From: Membranipora membranacea
Lineage: Eukaryota; Bryozoa; Gymnolaemata; Cheilostomatida; Membraniporidae
Length of the DNA stretch: 64,000 nucleotides
Direction of reading: 5' to 3'
Assembly (NCBI GenBank): GCA_914767715.1
Contig: OU612068.1
Span: 28,396,001 to 28,460,000 of the forward strand
In this document: piece after piece, positions 1 through 15,300 of the stretch
How positions within the stretch are numbered: position 1 is the first letter of the stretch
How the letters are laid out: each line of letters opens with the position of its first letter
Notes under the pieces: model-generated
What the model was told of the DNA's origin: nothing
The model's input: the letters and a program-made list of their open reading frames with translations, nothing else
The model's database searches: none
Position numbers and translations under genes: made by a program

Positions 1-370
1 AAGGCCACCGGACTATGTATTTCAAATGACAAACCGACTGTCTTATGGTGACAATATGTCATGTGCTTTGTATTTTACATTCTTCAAGAGTGACAAATGA
101 CAAGAATTGCGATAAGATCGGCTATGGAGGATAAAAGCTCAAATCTTAAAAAATAGCTCTCTCCCTTTTTTTATCTCCATTTATTTTGATGTTATGACGA
201 GTTAACTCATCACAAATTTCCTTTTTTTTTTCCCCTTTATGCCAACACGCTGGTTGGTGAACAATCAATAAGATTGGCTTGTGTTACTTTTCTCCATATC
301 TATTTCCTTGTATTTTTATCTACTACGTGGCATATTTTTCGTAATTGGTTTTACAGATATTTCGTTTTGA

Positions 371-5114
<4,744 letters not shown>

Positions 5115-5254
5115 CACTTGATTGCCAAGCACCGCTACCTTTTGCTACCCGCTTGTCAAAAATTTTATATAATCAGAAAGTTACAATTTACCAATGTGAC
5201 CAAATGGATGGAAATCTCCCTTGTTAATGCTATCTTTTATTTTGTCGATCTATC

Positions 5255-5260
5255 AATAAA
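5255..5260 (+). terminator. Poly-A signal of the GlnRS gene
   Basis: An AATAAA hexamer lies about 140 nt after the GlnRS stop codon in AT-rich sequence. It is the first canonical hexamer downstream on the + strand, so cleavage is expected within the next few tens of bases. Confidence 0.6.
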
Positions 5261-6010
5261 ATTATTTGATAGCTAATGGTGGCACAATCACAAATGTGTT
5301 TGTTTAAGTCACATCTGTGGCTCTGTAAAGTTTTATTATGAAAATCTAAATGCACATAAATAATTATTATAGGTCATAAATAAGTTCTTGAGCCAAATGA
5401 GTGGACAATTTTATAATGATTAAAAGGAATTGAACGGATGGTTTGAAATTTCATTCACGGTTCTGCATTAGTCAGGTAGTTTCCATTCTGCAAATCTCAA
5501 GTTTATCTGATCCCATAAATATATTCCATTCAACGTTCCGATTGTTGCCGGATCTTCCTATGTTGACCCTGGTTTACCACATGGCTGAAAATCAAACAAA
5601 AAGAGGGCAATTATTTATTATTGTAATTTCATCAGGTAAGTATCATGGTGTTATCCTCACTTGGTGTGAGACAATATTTTACTAAATGCGACAAGCCTAT
5701 TAATCAAAATTCATAGGGACCAAGAAAGCGACCAGTAACACTCTCAAATATAACAGTATATTGTTCAAAGTGTTGCTGGTTGGTTCCTCGTCTTTGAGCA
5801 ATATCTTTCTCAATCTAAGGTTGGAAAAGATATGGACAAGTATAACTGAAAATCTGGCAGCTTTTAATCATATTACATTGATTGATGCCCATGCAACTAC
5901 CTTCTACAACTACATATGGTCGGCTGTAGCATTATTGAACTGTGGAGTGAAGAATGCATTCCTACAACCATACATAAAAAGCAATTTGTCTTTGATGTGT
6001 ATCAGTTTAT
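5261..6010. other. Convergent intergenic spacer / 3' UTR of the secreted-protein gene
   Basis: Tail-to-tail spacer between the GlnRS gene (+) and the secreted repetitive protein gene (-). I see no coding exon. On the - strand an AATAAA overlaps the stop codon of the secreted-protein gene (about 6012-6007) and another is at 5619-5614. The 3' UTR could therefore be very short or about 400 nt. Short ORFs here have no recognisable features. Confidence 0.6.
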
Positions 6011-9000
6011 TTATGCCTTCTTACCTTTGCCCCCAAAAAGTCTTCTGACTCCATTCATCCTTCCCAATCCGTTCATTCTACCCAGTCCAGTGTAGACATC
6101 ACCAAATTTGTATGTCTCTGGAGAGTGGTCATAACTCTTATGTTCATCGTCATATCTGTAATCAGCAACTTTGTCGTTGTAGTTGTGGTATTGGTCATTT
6201 CCATATTGGTTTCCGCCGTCATAGCTGTTGTGTTGTTGGACATAGCTATTGCTGGTCTTGTGTGCTTTGCGATTCTGTTTCTTATAACCATATCTTCTGT
6301 TTTTCTTAGCACCTCTTCGCTTTCCTCCTCTTCGTCGCTTTCCGTATCCTCTTCGCCATCCTCCCCTTCTTTTCTTGCCGTAGCTCTTTCCAAGCCCATA
6401 TCCATATCCCTTTTGATTACCTTTTCCATTATTGTAGTGCTTATTGTCTTCAATTTCATAAGATCCACTGGCCTCGACCTTGTTGCCATAATGATCTTCA
6501 GTCTCCACACTGTAACTTCCCTCTTCCTTGTGTGATGGCTTTCCATGACCATAGTTATCTACATCGTACTCGTATGCCTTCTTCTCTACCTCATAAGATC
6601 CGCTGGCATCTACAACGTTTCCATAACCATCCTTGGATTCAATGCTATAACTACCTTCCTCCTTGTGTGCTGGTTTGTCGTAGCCATGACCGTGTCCACC
6701 ATTGTATTCATGACCATACTGGTATTGGTTGGCGTTTCCATTTCCATGAGCATAGCCGTTGTTAGAATCTTTTCCATATTCATATCCAGTGTAATGATCT
6801 GTCTTCTCTACTTCATAAGATCCGCTTGCATCAATGACATTTCCGTAACCATCCTTGGATTCAATGCTATAACTGCCTTCCTCCTTGGGTGCTGATTTGT
6901 CATAGCCATGGCCATGTCCTTTGTCAATTCCATGTCCACCATTGTACTCATGACCGTACTGGTATTGCTTGGCGTTGCCATATCCATTATTAGCATATCC
7001 ATGAGTGTTGTCAGCATATCCATGAGTATTGCCAGCATATCCATGTACATCGTTATAAGCATGTCCGTTTGTCTCAGTCTCAATAGATCCACTGGCCTCA
7101 ACCTTGTTTCCATAGGCATCTTCTGCTTCCATGCTGTAGCTTCCATCTACTGTGGTCTTTACATTGCCATGTCCGTAATTGTAACCATAACCATGGTCAA
7201 TAGTCTTGGTCTCCATAGATCCGCTGGCCTCTACCTTGTTTCCATAGGCATCTTCTGTTTCAATACTGTAGCTTCCTTCCACCTTGGTCTCTCCATTATT
7301 GTATCCATGGTCATAGCCGAATTTGTTACCATGACCATTGTTAGCAGCATACCCATGAGTTTTGTCAGCATATCCATGAGTATTGTCAGCATATCCATGA
7401 GTATTGTCAGCATATCCATGAGTATTGCCAGCATATCCATGAGTATTGCCAGCATATCTATGAGTATTGTCAGCATATCCATGTGTATTGTCAGCATACC
7501 CATGTACATCGTTATAAGCATGTCCATTTGTCTCAGTCTCAATAGATCCACTGGCCTCAACCTTGTTTCCATAGGCATCTTCTGCTTCCATGCTGTAGCT
7601 TCCATCTACTGTGGTCTTTACATTGCCATGTCCATAATTGTAACCATAACCATGGTCGCTGGTCTTAGTCTCCATTGATCCACTGGCCTCTACCTTGTTT
7701 CCATAGGCATCTTCTGTTTCAATGCTGTAGCTTCCTTCCACCTTGGTTTCTCCAGTATTGTATCCATGGTCATAGCCGAATTTGTTACCATGACCATTGT
7801 TAGCAGCATATCCATGAGTATTGTCAGCATACCCATGAGTATTGCCCGCATAGCCATGCGTATTGTCAGCATACCCATGTACATCGTTATAAGCATGTCC
7901 GTTTGTCTCAGTTTCAATAGATCCACTGGCCTCAACCTTGTTTCCATAGGCATCCTCTGCTTCCATGCTGTAGCTTCCATCTACTGTGGTCTTTACATTG
8001 CCATGTCCGTAATTGTAACCATAACCATGGTCAATGGTCTTAGTCTCCATTGATCCACTGGCCTCTACCTTGTTTCCATAGACATCTTCTGTTTCAATGC
8101 TGTAGCTTCCTTCCACCTTGGTTTCCCCATTGTTGTATCCATGGTCATAGCCGAATTTGTTACCGTGACCATTGTTAGCAGCATATCCATGAGTATTGTC
8201 AGCATACCCATGAGTATTGCCAGCATATCCATGAGTATTGTCAGCATATCCATGAGTATTGTCAGCATATCCATGAGTATTGTCAGCATACCCATGTACA
8301 TCGTTATAAGCATGTCTGTTTGTCTCAGTCTCAATAGATCCACTGGCCTCAACCTTGTTTCCATAGGCATCTTCAGCTTCCATGCTGTAGCTTCCATCTA
8401 CTGTGGTCTTTACATTGCCATGTCCGTAATTGTATCCATATCCATGGTCAATGGTCTTAGTCTCCATTGATCCACTGGCCTCTACCTTGTTTCCATAGGC
8501 ATCTTCTGTTTCAATGCTGTAGCTTCCTTCCACCTTGGTTTCCCCATTGTTGTATCCATGGTCATAGCCGAATTTGTTACCGTGACCATTGTTAGCAGCA
8601 TATCCGTGAGTATTGTCAGCATACCCATGAGTATTGCCAGCATATCCATGAGTATTGTCAGCATATCCATGAGTATTGTCAGCATACCCATGTACATCGT
8701 TATAAGCATGTCTGTTTGTCTCAGTCTCAATAGATCCACTGGCCTCAACCTTGTTTCCATAGGCATCTTCAGCTTCCATGCTGTAGCTTCCATCTACTGT
8801 GGTCTTTACATTGCCATGTCCGTAATTGTATCCATATCCATGGTCAATGGTCTTAGTCTCCATTGATCCACTGGCCTCTACCTTGTTTCCATAGGCATCT
8901 TCTGTTTCAATGCTGTAGCTTCCTTCCACCTTGGTCTCTCCATTATTGTATCCATGGTCATAGCCGAAGTTGTTACCATGACCATTGTTAGCAGCATATC

Positions 9001-12000
9001 CATGAGTATTGTCAGCATACCCATGAGTATTGTCAGCATATCCATGAGTATTGCCAGCATATCCATGAGTATTGCCAGCATATCCATGACTATTGTCAGC
9101 ATATCCATGAGTATTGTCAGCATACCCATGTACATCATTATAAGCATGTCCATTTGTCTCAGTCTCAATAGATCCACTGGCCTCAACCTTGTTTCCATAG
9201 GCATCTTCAGCTTCCATGCTGTAGCTTCCATCTACTGTGGTCTTTACATTGCCGTGTCCGTAATTGTAACCATAACCATGGTCAATGGTCTTGGTCTCCA
9301 TAGATCCGCTGGCCTCTACTTTGTTTCCATAGGCGTCTTCTGTTTCAATGCTGTAGCTTCCTTCCACCTTGGTCTCTCCATTATTGTATCCATGGTCATA
9401 GCCGAATTTGTTACCGTGACCATTCTTAGCAGCATATCCGTTGGTATTGTCAGCATACTCATGAGTTTTGTCAGCATATCCATGAGTGTTGTCAGCATAT
9501 CCATGAGTATTGCCAGCATATCCGTGAGTATTGTCTGCATACCCATGTACATCGTTATAAGCATGTCCATTTGTCTCAGTCTCAATAGATCCACTGGCCT
9601 CAACCTTGTTTCCATAGGCATCTTCAGCTTCCATGCTGTAGCTTCCATCTACTGTGGTCTTTACATTGCCATGTCCATAATTGTAACCATAACCATGGTT
9701 GCTGGTCTTAGTCTCCATTGATCCACTTGCCTCTACCTTGTTTCCATAGGCATCTTCTGTTTCAATGCTGTAGCTTCCTTCCACCTTGGTCTCTCCATTA
9801 TTGTATCCATGGTCATAGCCGAATTTGTTACCGTGACCACTGTTAGCAGCATACCCATGAGTATTGTCAGCATATCCATGAGTATTGTCAGCATACCCAT
9901 GAGTTTTGTCAGCATATCCATGAGTGTTGTCAGCATATCCATCAATGTTGTCAGCATACCCATGTGCATTGTTGTAAGCATGTCCGTTTGTCTCAGTCTC
10001 AATAGATCCACTGGCCTCAACCTTGTTTCCATAGGCATCTTCTGCTTCCATACTGTAGCTTCCATCTACTGTGGTCTTTCCATTGTTGTAATCTTGATCA
10101 TAGCCATGATCTTTGCCATAACCATGGTTGCTGGTCTTAGTCTCCATCGATCCACTGGCCTCTACCTTGTTTCCATAGGCATCTTCGGCTTCAATGCTGT
10201 AGCTTCCTTCCACCTTGGTCTCTCCATTATTGTATCCATGGTCATAGCCGAATTTGTTACCGTGACCACTGTTAGCAGCATATCCATGAGTATTGTCAGC
10301 ATATCCATGAGTGTTGTCAGCATATCCATGAGTATTGCCAGCATATCCATGAGTATTGTCAGCATACCCATGTGCATCGTTGTAAGCATGTCCATTTGTC
10401 TCAGTCTCAATAGATCCACTGGCCTCAACCTTGTTTCCATAGGCATCTTCTGCTTCCATGCTGTAGCTTCCCTCCTCCTTATGGGATGGCTCGTCATACC
10501 CATAATCGTTTCCCTCCTTGTGACCAGGTCCATCCATATACATTGGACCCTGGTCATATGCCTGATGAGTTTTCTTTGAGTGCATGTTTTTGCCAAAGCT
10601 CCCAAAGCTATATACGTCACCAAAGTTGTAGCTTGGCTTGTTGCTGTTTTCTCCAAGGAGAGTCTGGTGACCATATCCTTCCTTTTCATAACCTTCAACA
10701 CCGTAGTTGTCCTCCATTGCAAATCCCTGTGCACCATGTGTACCATGGCCATATCCTACATCAAACTTGGCTCCATGAACCTTGCCAAGGCCAACATTAC
10801 GGTTGTTCTTCCTAGCTTTTGAACCGAATTTCCTTGCCTTCTTCCTTGGAGCGCTAAAAGGAATGAGGGAATAGTTCAAATGTTATGTACAGTTAATGTA
10901 AGCTATTATATTTTGCGAATTCCTGATTGGGACATCTGATAGCAACTCCATATCAGAAGTAACCTATCCACACTACAGTACAGTTTTTGTGCCTATCACC
11001 TGTGTTGCCATTTGATCCTGCACGTTTTCCTTATTGGCTTTTTGTCGGAGGACCTTCATAGGCCTGCTCAGTAAGATTGGATGATACTGAGTAATGATAG
11101 AAAATACAAGCTTAATTGTTGAACATTGGTGATGATAATCGCAACCTCGCCAATATGGCGTTCATAATGTTATATATACATCAATTTTATTTACTGATCA
11201 ATTCACTTGAGTATGAGACCACGTGCAAGCAATTGTAAAAGGTAAAACAAATCAAGTGAATTTGTTAAACATTATTATTGTTGAGGAGGGCTGTGCTATT
11301 GAAAGTTTGATGATCTTCATTGAGGCCATAATATATTCACAGAGCTTTAATTTTGGGTTCATATCTCACTACAAAATCCTGACAAAGTTTCAATCACAGA
11401 AAAGAAGGGGAATCCTTACTAAAAGAATATGCTAATGACAAAGTTTTTTTATATTAATAAGAACTTCATGCATATATTGCTGTCGGTTTCACTCTGAAGA
11501 GTTTTCAAAAGACATCAATGTTATTAATTGAATTAAAAGAAAAAAAAATTGTCTCCCATATACTGCGAATAATACCATGTCAAAGAAGTAAAGTTTTTGG
11601 ATGGCAATCATGAGTAAATTATTACTATTTCGTTTTTAAGCTCTAAAATAACACCCTCTCATTAGGCGACACAAACTCAACATCCGGTCTGTGTCAGCTC
11701 AACGTCGGGTTTTTTTACCACTAAAATGGAATCCATCCCTACCTCACCCTAAGTAATCAAAAGCAAATTTCAACAGATAAGTGAGCCTTATCAATCTTGA
11801 GCTCATAGAAGCGAGTGTAGGTCAACCACCTTTAGTAAGGAGAAGTAGGTGAGTAGATTTAACCTCCTACTGCACAAAAATTACCTTACTCAGATAAAAG
11901 TATTCACAGGATATGGCTATTAAATTAGCTATGTTGCACTTCAGCATCACAAGCTGACAATGATATGAATATGTGTTTGCCCTTCCCTCTTGGTACTTCT

Positions 12001-14011
12001 GGGTTGAAACTTATAAATTATAACAGGTCCCTGCATGGCCTTGTCTGACAGGTAAAACTCAAATTCAAAAAAATCTAGAAAACACCTGCCTCATCACGAA
12101 ACAACCAACGATAAATTGAAAGTTTAAAATGGGATTCCTCCCCGCCTTATGGCAAATCGAGTCATCTTCTTACACGATCTAATGTTTTAGTTTTGTTGGC
12201 CTTATTCTTGAAAATATACACAGTACTTATTACCATGAGCAACCAAATACAAGCAGAATATATTATGATGGCTGTTGCTGTCGATCATATAAATGTTTTC
12301 CTTAGCGATAAGACAAACACAAGCATGGTTTTGAATTTACTGTACATGATTTGTGTCTGTCATCTGTGAAAAAAGACGCCTATGAACCAAGCTATGGTTA
12401 GTGGTCTGGTGGCAGCTTATGCAAAATGTGGCTAGAAATGCAACTTCATATACGATTTTGGGTGGATAGGGTTTGAAAATTGTTTCATGCTGATCGCAAT
12501 GGTAATATTGTACCTGACACTTAGTTACATAGTAGGCGGTTAATTGCCCCGAACGCTGCCGGCAAAAAGGAAAGTGATAAAAGGATTATGATACGGTTTC
12601 AAAACATTCAAAATCTGAATTAGCATGTCATAAAGAGTGGACTTACATGTTGCATGGGTCTGCTATCATAAATATCCGAGATGCGGCCAACAACGGATGC
12701 GATACCCCCTTATAATTATCACCTGTATATAATCATGATTAAAGCGAAACTACTTTTTCAACTTTTCTGCCTCCCTGAAAACTGGCTTAGAATGTTCGTA
12801 TGGATCTGATCTCTAAGGAGTCAGATTTCGAGGTGACAGCGAAATTGAAAAAGTGCTTTCGCTTTAATGCTGTTTGTACACAGGTGATATAAGGGGGTAT
12901 TGCAACCGTTGTTGGCCGCATCTCAGCTATTTATGATAGCAGACCCATGCAAACTTGTAGATCCACTTATTATGACATGCCATTTTAGATTTTGGATGTT
13001 TTGAAACCATATCATCATTTTTTGATCACTTTCCCTTTTGTTGGTAGCGTCTTTGGCAATTACCTGCCTATTATGCAACTCAGTGTAAGATACAATATTG
13101 CCATTACGATCAGTATGAAAAACTCTACCAGAAACAACTTTCACAAACCCTATCCACCAAAAATAGTAAATTGAAGTGACAAGGTAGGAAGGGGCTGCCA
13201 CCAGACTATATTATTACTTATGTATTTTTCTTTTTCTCTCCGCTTAAGTTTATTTTTTGTTCTGTCACTGCATGAAAAACATTCCTAACGATGATTGTAG
13301 ATTGACAATAAAAGTACATATCATTCTGGTTGTCTTAGTGACTTGAAACTTTCAAGACATGTGGTCTCAAACAATGGACAACTCGTTTCTAAATACGCTG
13401 CAACATATTTTTATTTTTCATAGTTCAAATGTGTTACCCTGAGCAGAGTGTTTTAGTATTTGGAAACGGACAGAAAAAATGGGTGAAAACTATGGAGGCA
13501 AAAGGTTTTAGTACTTTTGATAGGCAGTAGTTTGATTTTTAAAATCTTTCACAAAATAAATTTGAAGTGCAGGGCATTTAACCTTTCGTGGTATAATAAT
13601 CGTGGATCAAAGGTTTTAAATATAAAAGAGTGAACATTTTCTCAGGAGCAAATGCAAATTTTCTAACCTATTGCACTTCTCCAACTCCAAATGATATCTC
13701 TACTCCTAATCCAAATGGACCAAATCTGTTACGATCGCAGGCTAAGGGTGTTTTAAAGTGAGCTAATTGCGCATGATTTTTGAAATTCCCTTCAACTTGC
13801 TACATGTGCAAAACTAGAAGAAGAGTTGTCAGTAAAGGAAATAACGCCCATAGTCATGAGCACCAAACCACTATTGTTGGCTAAATATTTGCATAACTTA
13901 TTAATTATTAATGATTTACCATTTTATATGGTCAAAATAAACAGATAAGAAAACTTACGCTGAAACAGCCACCACCACCAGGAGAACTGCAAGCAGTATG
14001 ATCACCCTCAT
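6011..14011 (-). CDS. Secreted Tyr/Gly/His-rich tandem-repeat protein, matrix or adhesive type
   Basis: Two coding exons: 14011-13959 (ATG, signal peptide) and 10853-6011 (TAA stop), joined in phase across a GT-AG intron, giving about 1631 aa. Residues 1-18 (MRVIILLAVLLVVVAVSA) form a textbook signal peptide. The mature N-terminus is very basic (APRKKARKFGSKARKNNR). A linker with YNFGDVY follows, then about 20 copies of a module of the form GSYSxExEDAYGNKVEASGS. They alternate between two types and are separated by runs of the 7-mer HGYADNT (about 3-7 copies) or Gly/Tyr/His-rich spacers. The last ~150 residues hold an Arg/Lys/Gly-rich block (KKRRGGWRRGYGKRRRGG), a second FGDVY motif and a GGKGKKA end. 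I see no cysteine. The ATG of the long open frame at 10879 is not the start: a polypyrimidine tract and AG lie just inside it. The family is unknown to me. The role as extracellular structural, cement or shell/tube matrix protein is inferred from composition only. Tyr could be modified for cross-linking. Confidence 0.85.
6440..10471 (-). repeat. Tandem coding repeat array of the secreted protein
   Basis: About 4 kb of nested coding repeats. The higher-order unit is roughly 400-500 bp: one SYSMEAEDAYG-type module, a run of 21-bp HGYADNT units, and one SYSIE(T/A)EDAYG-type module with a Gly/Tyr/His spacer. The first-type module occurs nine times and the second eight. Three diverged modules (two SYSIESKDGYG, one SYSVETEDHYG) close the array. 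The number of 21-bp units differs between higher-order units, as expected from slippage or unequal exchange. Copy number in any one assembly may be unreliable. Confidence 0.9.
10854..13958 (-). other. Large intron of the secreted-protein gene
   Basis: A 3.1 kb GT-AG intron (donor GTAAGT at 13958, acceptor CCTTTTAG ending at 10854). Apart from the palindromic element at 12404-13206 it holds no recognisable gene; the remainder is AT-rich unique-looking sequence. Confidence 0.7.
12404..13206. mobile_element. Long palindromic (foldback/MITE-like) element in the intron
   Basis: Two imperfect inverted arms of about 365 bp (12404-12768 and 12837-13206) flank a ~70 bp centre. Outer ends are GTCTGGTGGCAGC and its complement GCTGCCACCAGAC. 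Inner shared blocks include GGTCTGCTATCATAAATA, GATGCGGCCAACAACGG and ATTAAAGCGAAA. The right arm keeps a 92-codon open frame on the - strand (13201-12923); its counterpart in the left arm is broken. No target duplication is clear. This is probably a non-autonomous or decayed DNA element, of a family I do not recognise. Confidence 0.7.
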
Positions 14012-14016
14012 GCTCT
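13959..14016 (-). other. Exon 2 of the secreted-protein gene, signal-peptide exon
   Basis: A polypyrimidine tract ending in AG precedes AGAGC-ATG, and a GTAAGT donor follows after 53 coding bases. The exon encodes only the signal peptide, so the gene has the common layout of secreted matrix genes: 5' UTR exon, signal-peptide exon, then one large exon. Confidence 0.8.
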
Positions 14017-14335
14017 CTAAAATAAAAAAAACATAACAGATAGAAAACAATGCCATAGTGTGTTTAGAGAAATCTGAGTTTTCTGTCCCTACCTTTTTCA
14101 TTTCCATGCCTACATACAGAAATATTTTACATAAAAAACAGAGATGCTGTGATCTATATCCTTTCGAGAGTGAATTAACCATCTAACATTTCACAAATAT
14201 AAAAAAATTATCATAGCTTTAATATTGTGAGTGGGAACAGCAACACTGGCGAAATCAGCTATGGCTATGCCACATTTCTATCAGTTTGTTTATAATGATG
14301 TGTAGCTAATTTATCAAATCACAAATTCAACATAC

Positions 14336-14414
14336 CTGAGTAGTAGATAGATCAACACTCTGGTGAGCACTTCCAGAGAATACTGTGCATATTACAGTCC
14401 ACTCAATTTATATA
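14336..14414 (-). promoter_or_regulatory. TATA promoter and 5' UTR exon of the secreted-protein gene
   Basis: On the - strand a clear TATATAAAT lies at 14414-14406. A start about 25-30 nt downstream (near 14383) gives a short non-coding exon ending in ACTCAG at 14336, followed by the donor GTATG. A TATA box suits a strongly expressed, tissue-specific secretory gene. The start site is predicted, not measured. Confidence 0.6.
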
Positions 14415-15300
14415 CCACTTCATGAACATACCCTGCAGTCATATCATCAAATCTCTCCCGCAATCAAACGCCAGTTTCTGCACAACCTGCAGGCTGTAGC
14501 CTCACATCTCGATCACACAGATTCGAGCAGAGATCGCGGATCTGATAATATTACAAAAAATAGCCGACAGCGATTAATGAGTGATGTGAAACCGATCACT
14601 CACTGATAGCGATCTGAATATTGGTAGTTGAGCTTACGGCAGAACTGGAGTTATAATGTATTTGCTTGTAATTTACTATTATTACCATCACATATCTGGC
14701 ATCACTATAATTATCTGGGGCTCTGAGGTATATTCATAGGTTTCATTGATTGAAGAATTTGCCCCAAAAAGGCAAGTCTGTTAATTAATGTCATGTAAGA
14801 AGCCAAATTTAGAAGACACAATAAATACCATTCTCTATGTTATGTAAGAGCTGACGAACCCGTGACTTTTATGATCAAGCAGTCAGCAGTAAAACACTTT
14901 CAGTCGTAAAACAGAAAATCAAAGACATGGTTATGGATACAAAGAACCTTTAGTTTTGCGATTGCAAACATGGTAATCATGAATTTTAATTTCTTAATCT
15001 AAACTTAATTTCTCTGTTCTGTACGTTCAGCTAACTGTAACCTCATATCAACTGCTCATGCCTCGTTAAATGTACAACTGCAACAACTTGAGCTCATGAA
15101 ATAGACTGCCAATAATGTTGTCAAGACACAGACACAGCATTTCGGGTTGAAATACTATGACCAAGCATGGCATTGAGTGATCCTTTGGTCAAACTGTCCT
15201 AAATGGGGCAGCAAAGCCAATGGGCATCAGCGTTTCAGACTTTTACATGTTTGCTCCGGTTCTTTGAATTCGGAGCATTTAAACCACACCTACACCAATT
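14415..15300. other. Intergenic region upstream of the secreted-protein gene
   Basis: Lies between the TATA promoter (reading left) and the 3' end of copy A of the synthetase-like gene. It should contain upstream regulatory sequence of the secreted-protein gene. I see no exon, RNA gene or repeat. Confidence 0.5.

Noticed and set aside
6900-10470. Regularly spaced repeats that could suggest a CRISPR array
   Set aside because: The repeats are coding, variable in spacing and in a eukaryotic gene; there are no unique spacers or cas genes.
6908-10579. Long + strand open frames (up to 256 codons) opposite the repetitive gene
   Set aside because: They are shadows of the tandem coding repeat, rich in Met/Ser/Ile from reversed HGYADNT codons, with no start context or homology.
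6073-10752. - strand out-of-phase frames rich in Met, Asp and Lys
   Set aside because: Frame-shadows of the same repeat array.
10854-10879. The ATG at 10879 as the start of the secreted protein
   Set aside because: It lies in the intron just upstream of a good acceptor, gives no signal peptide, and the exon at 14011-13959 supplies one in phase.
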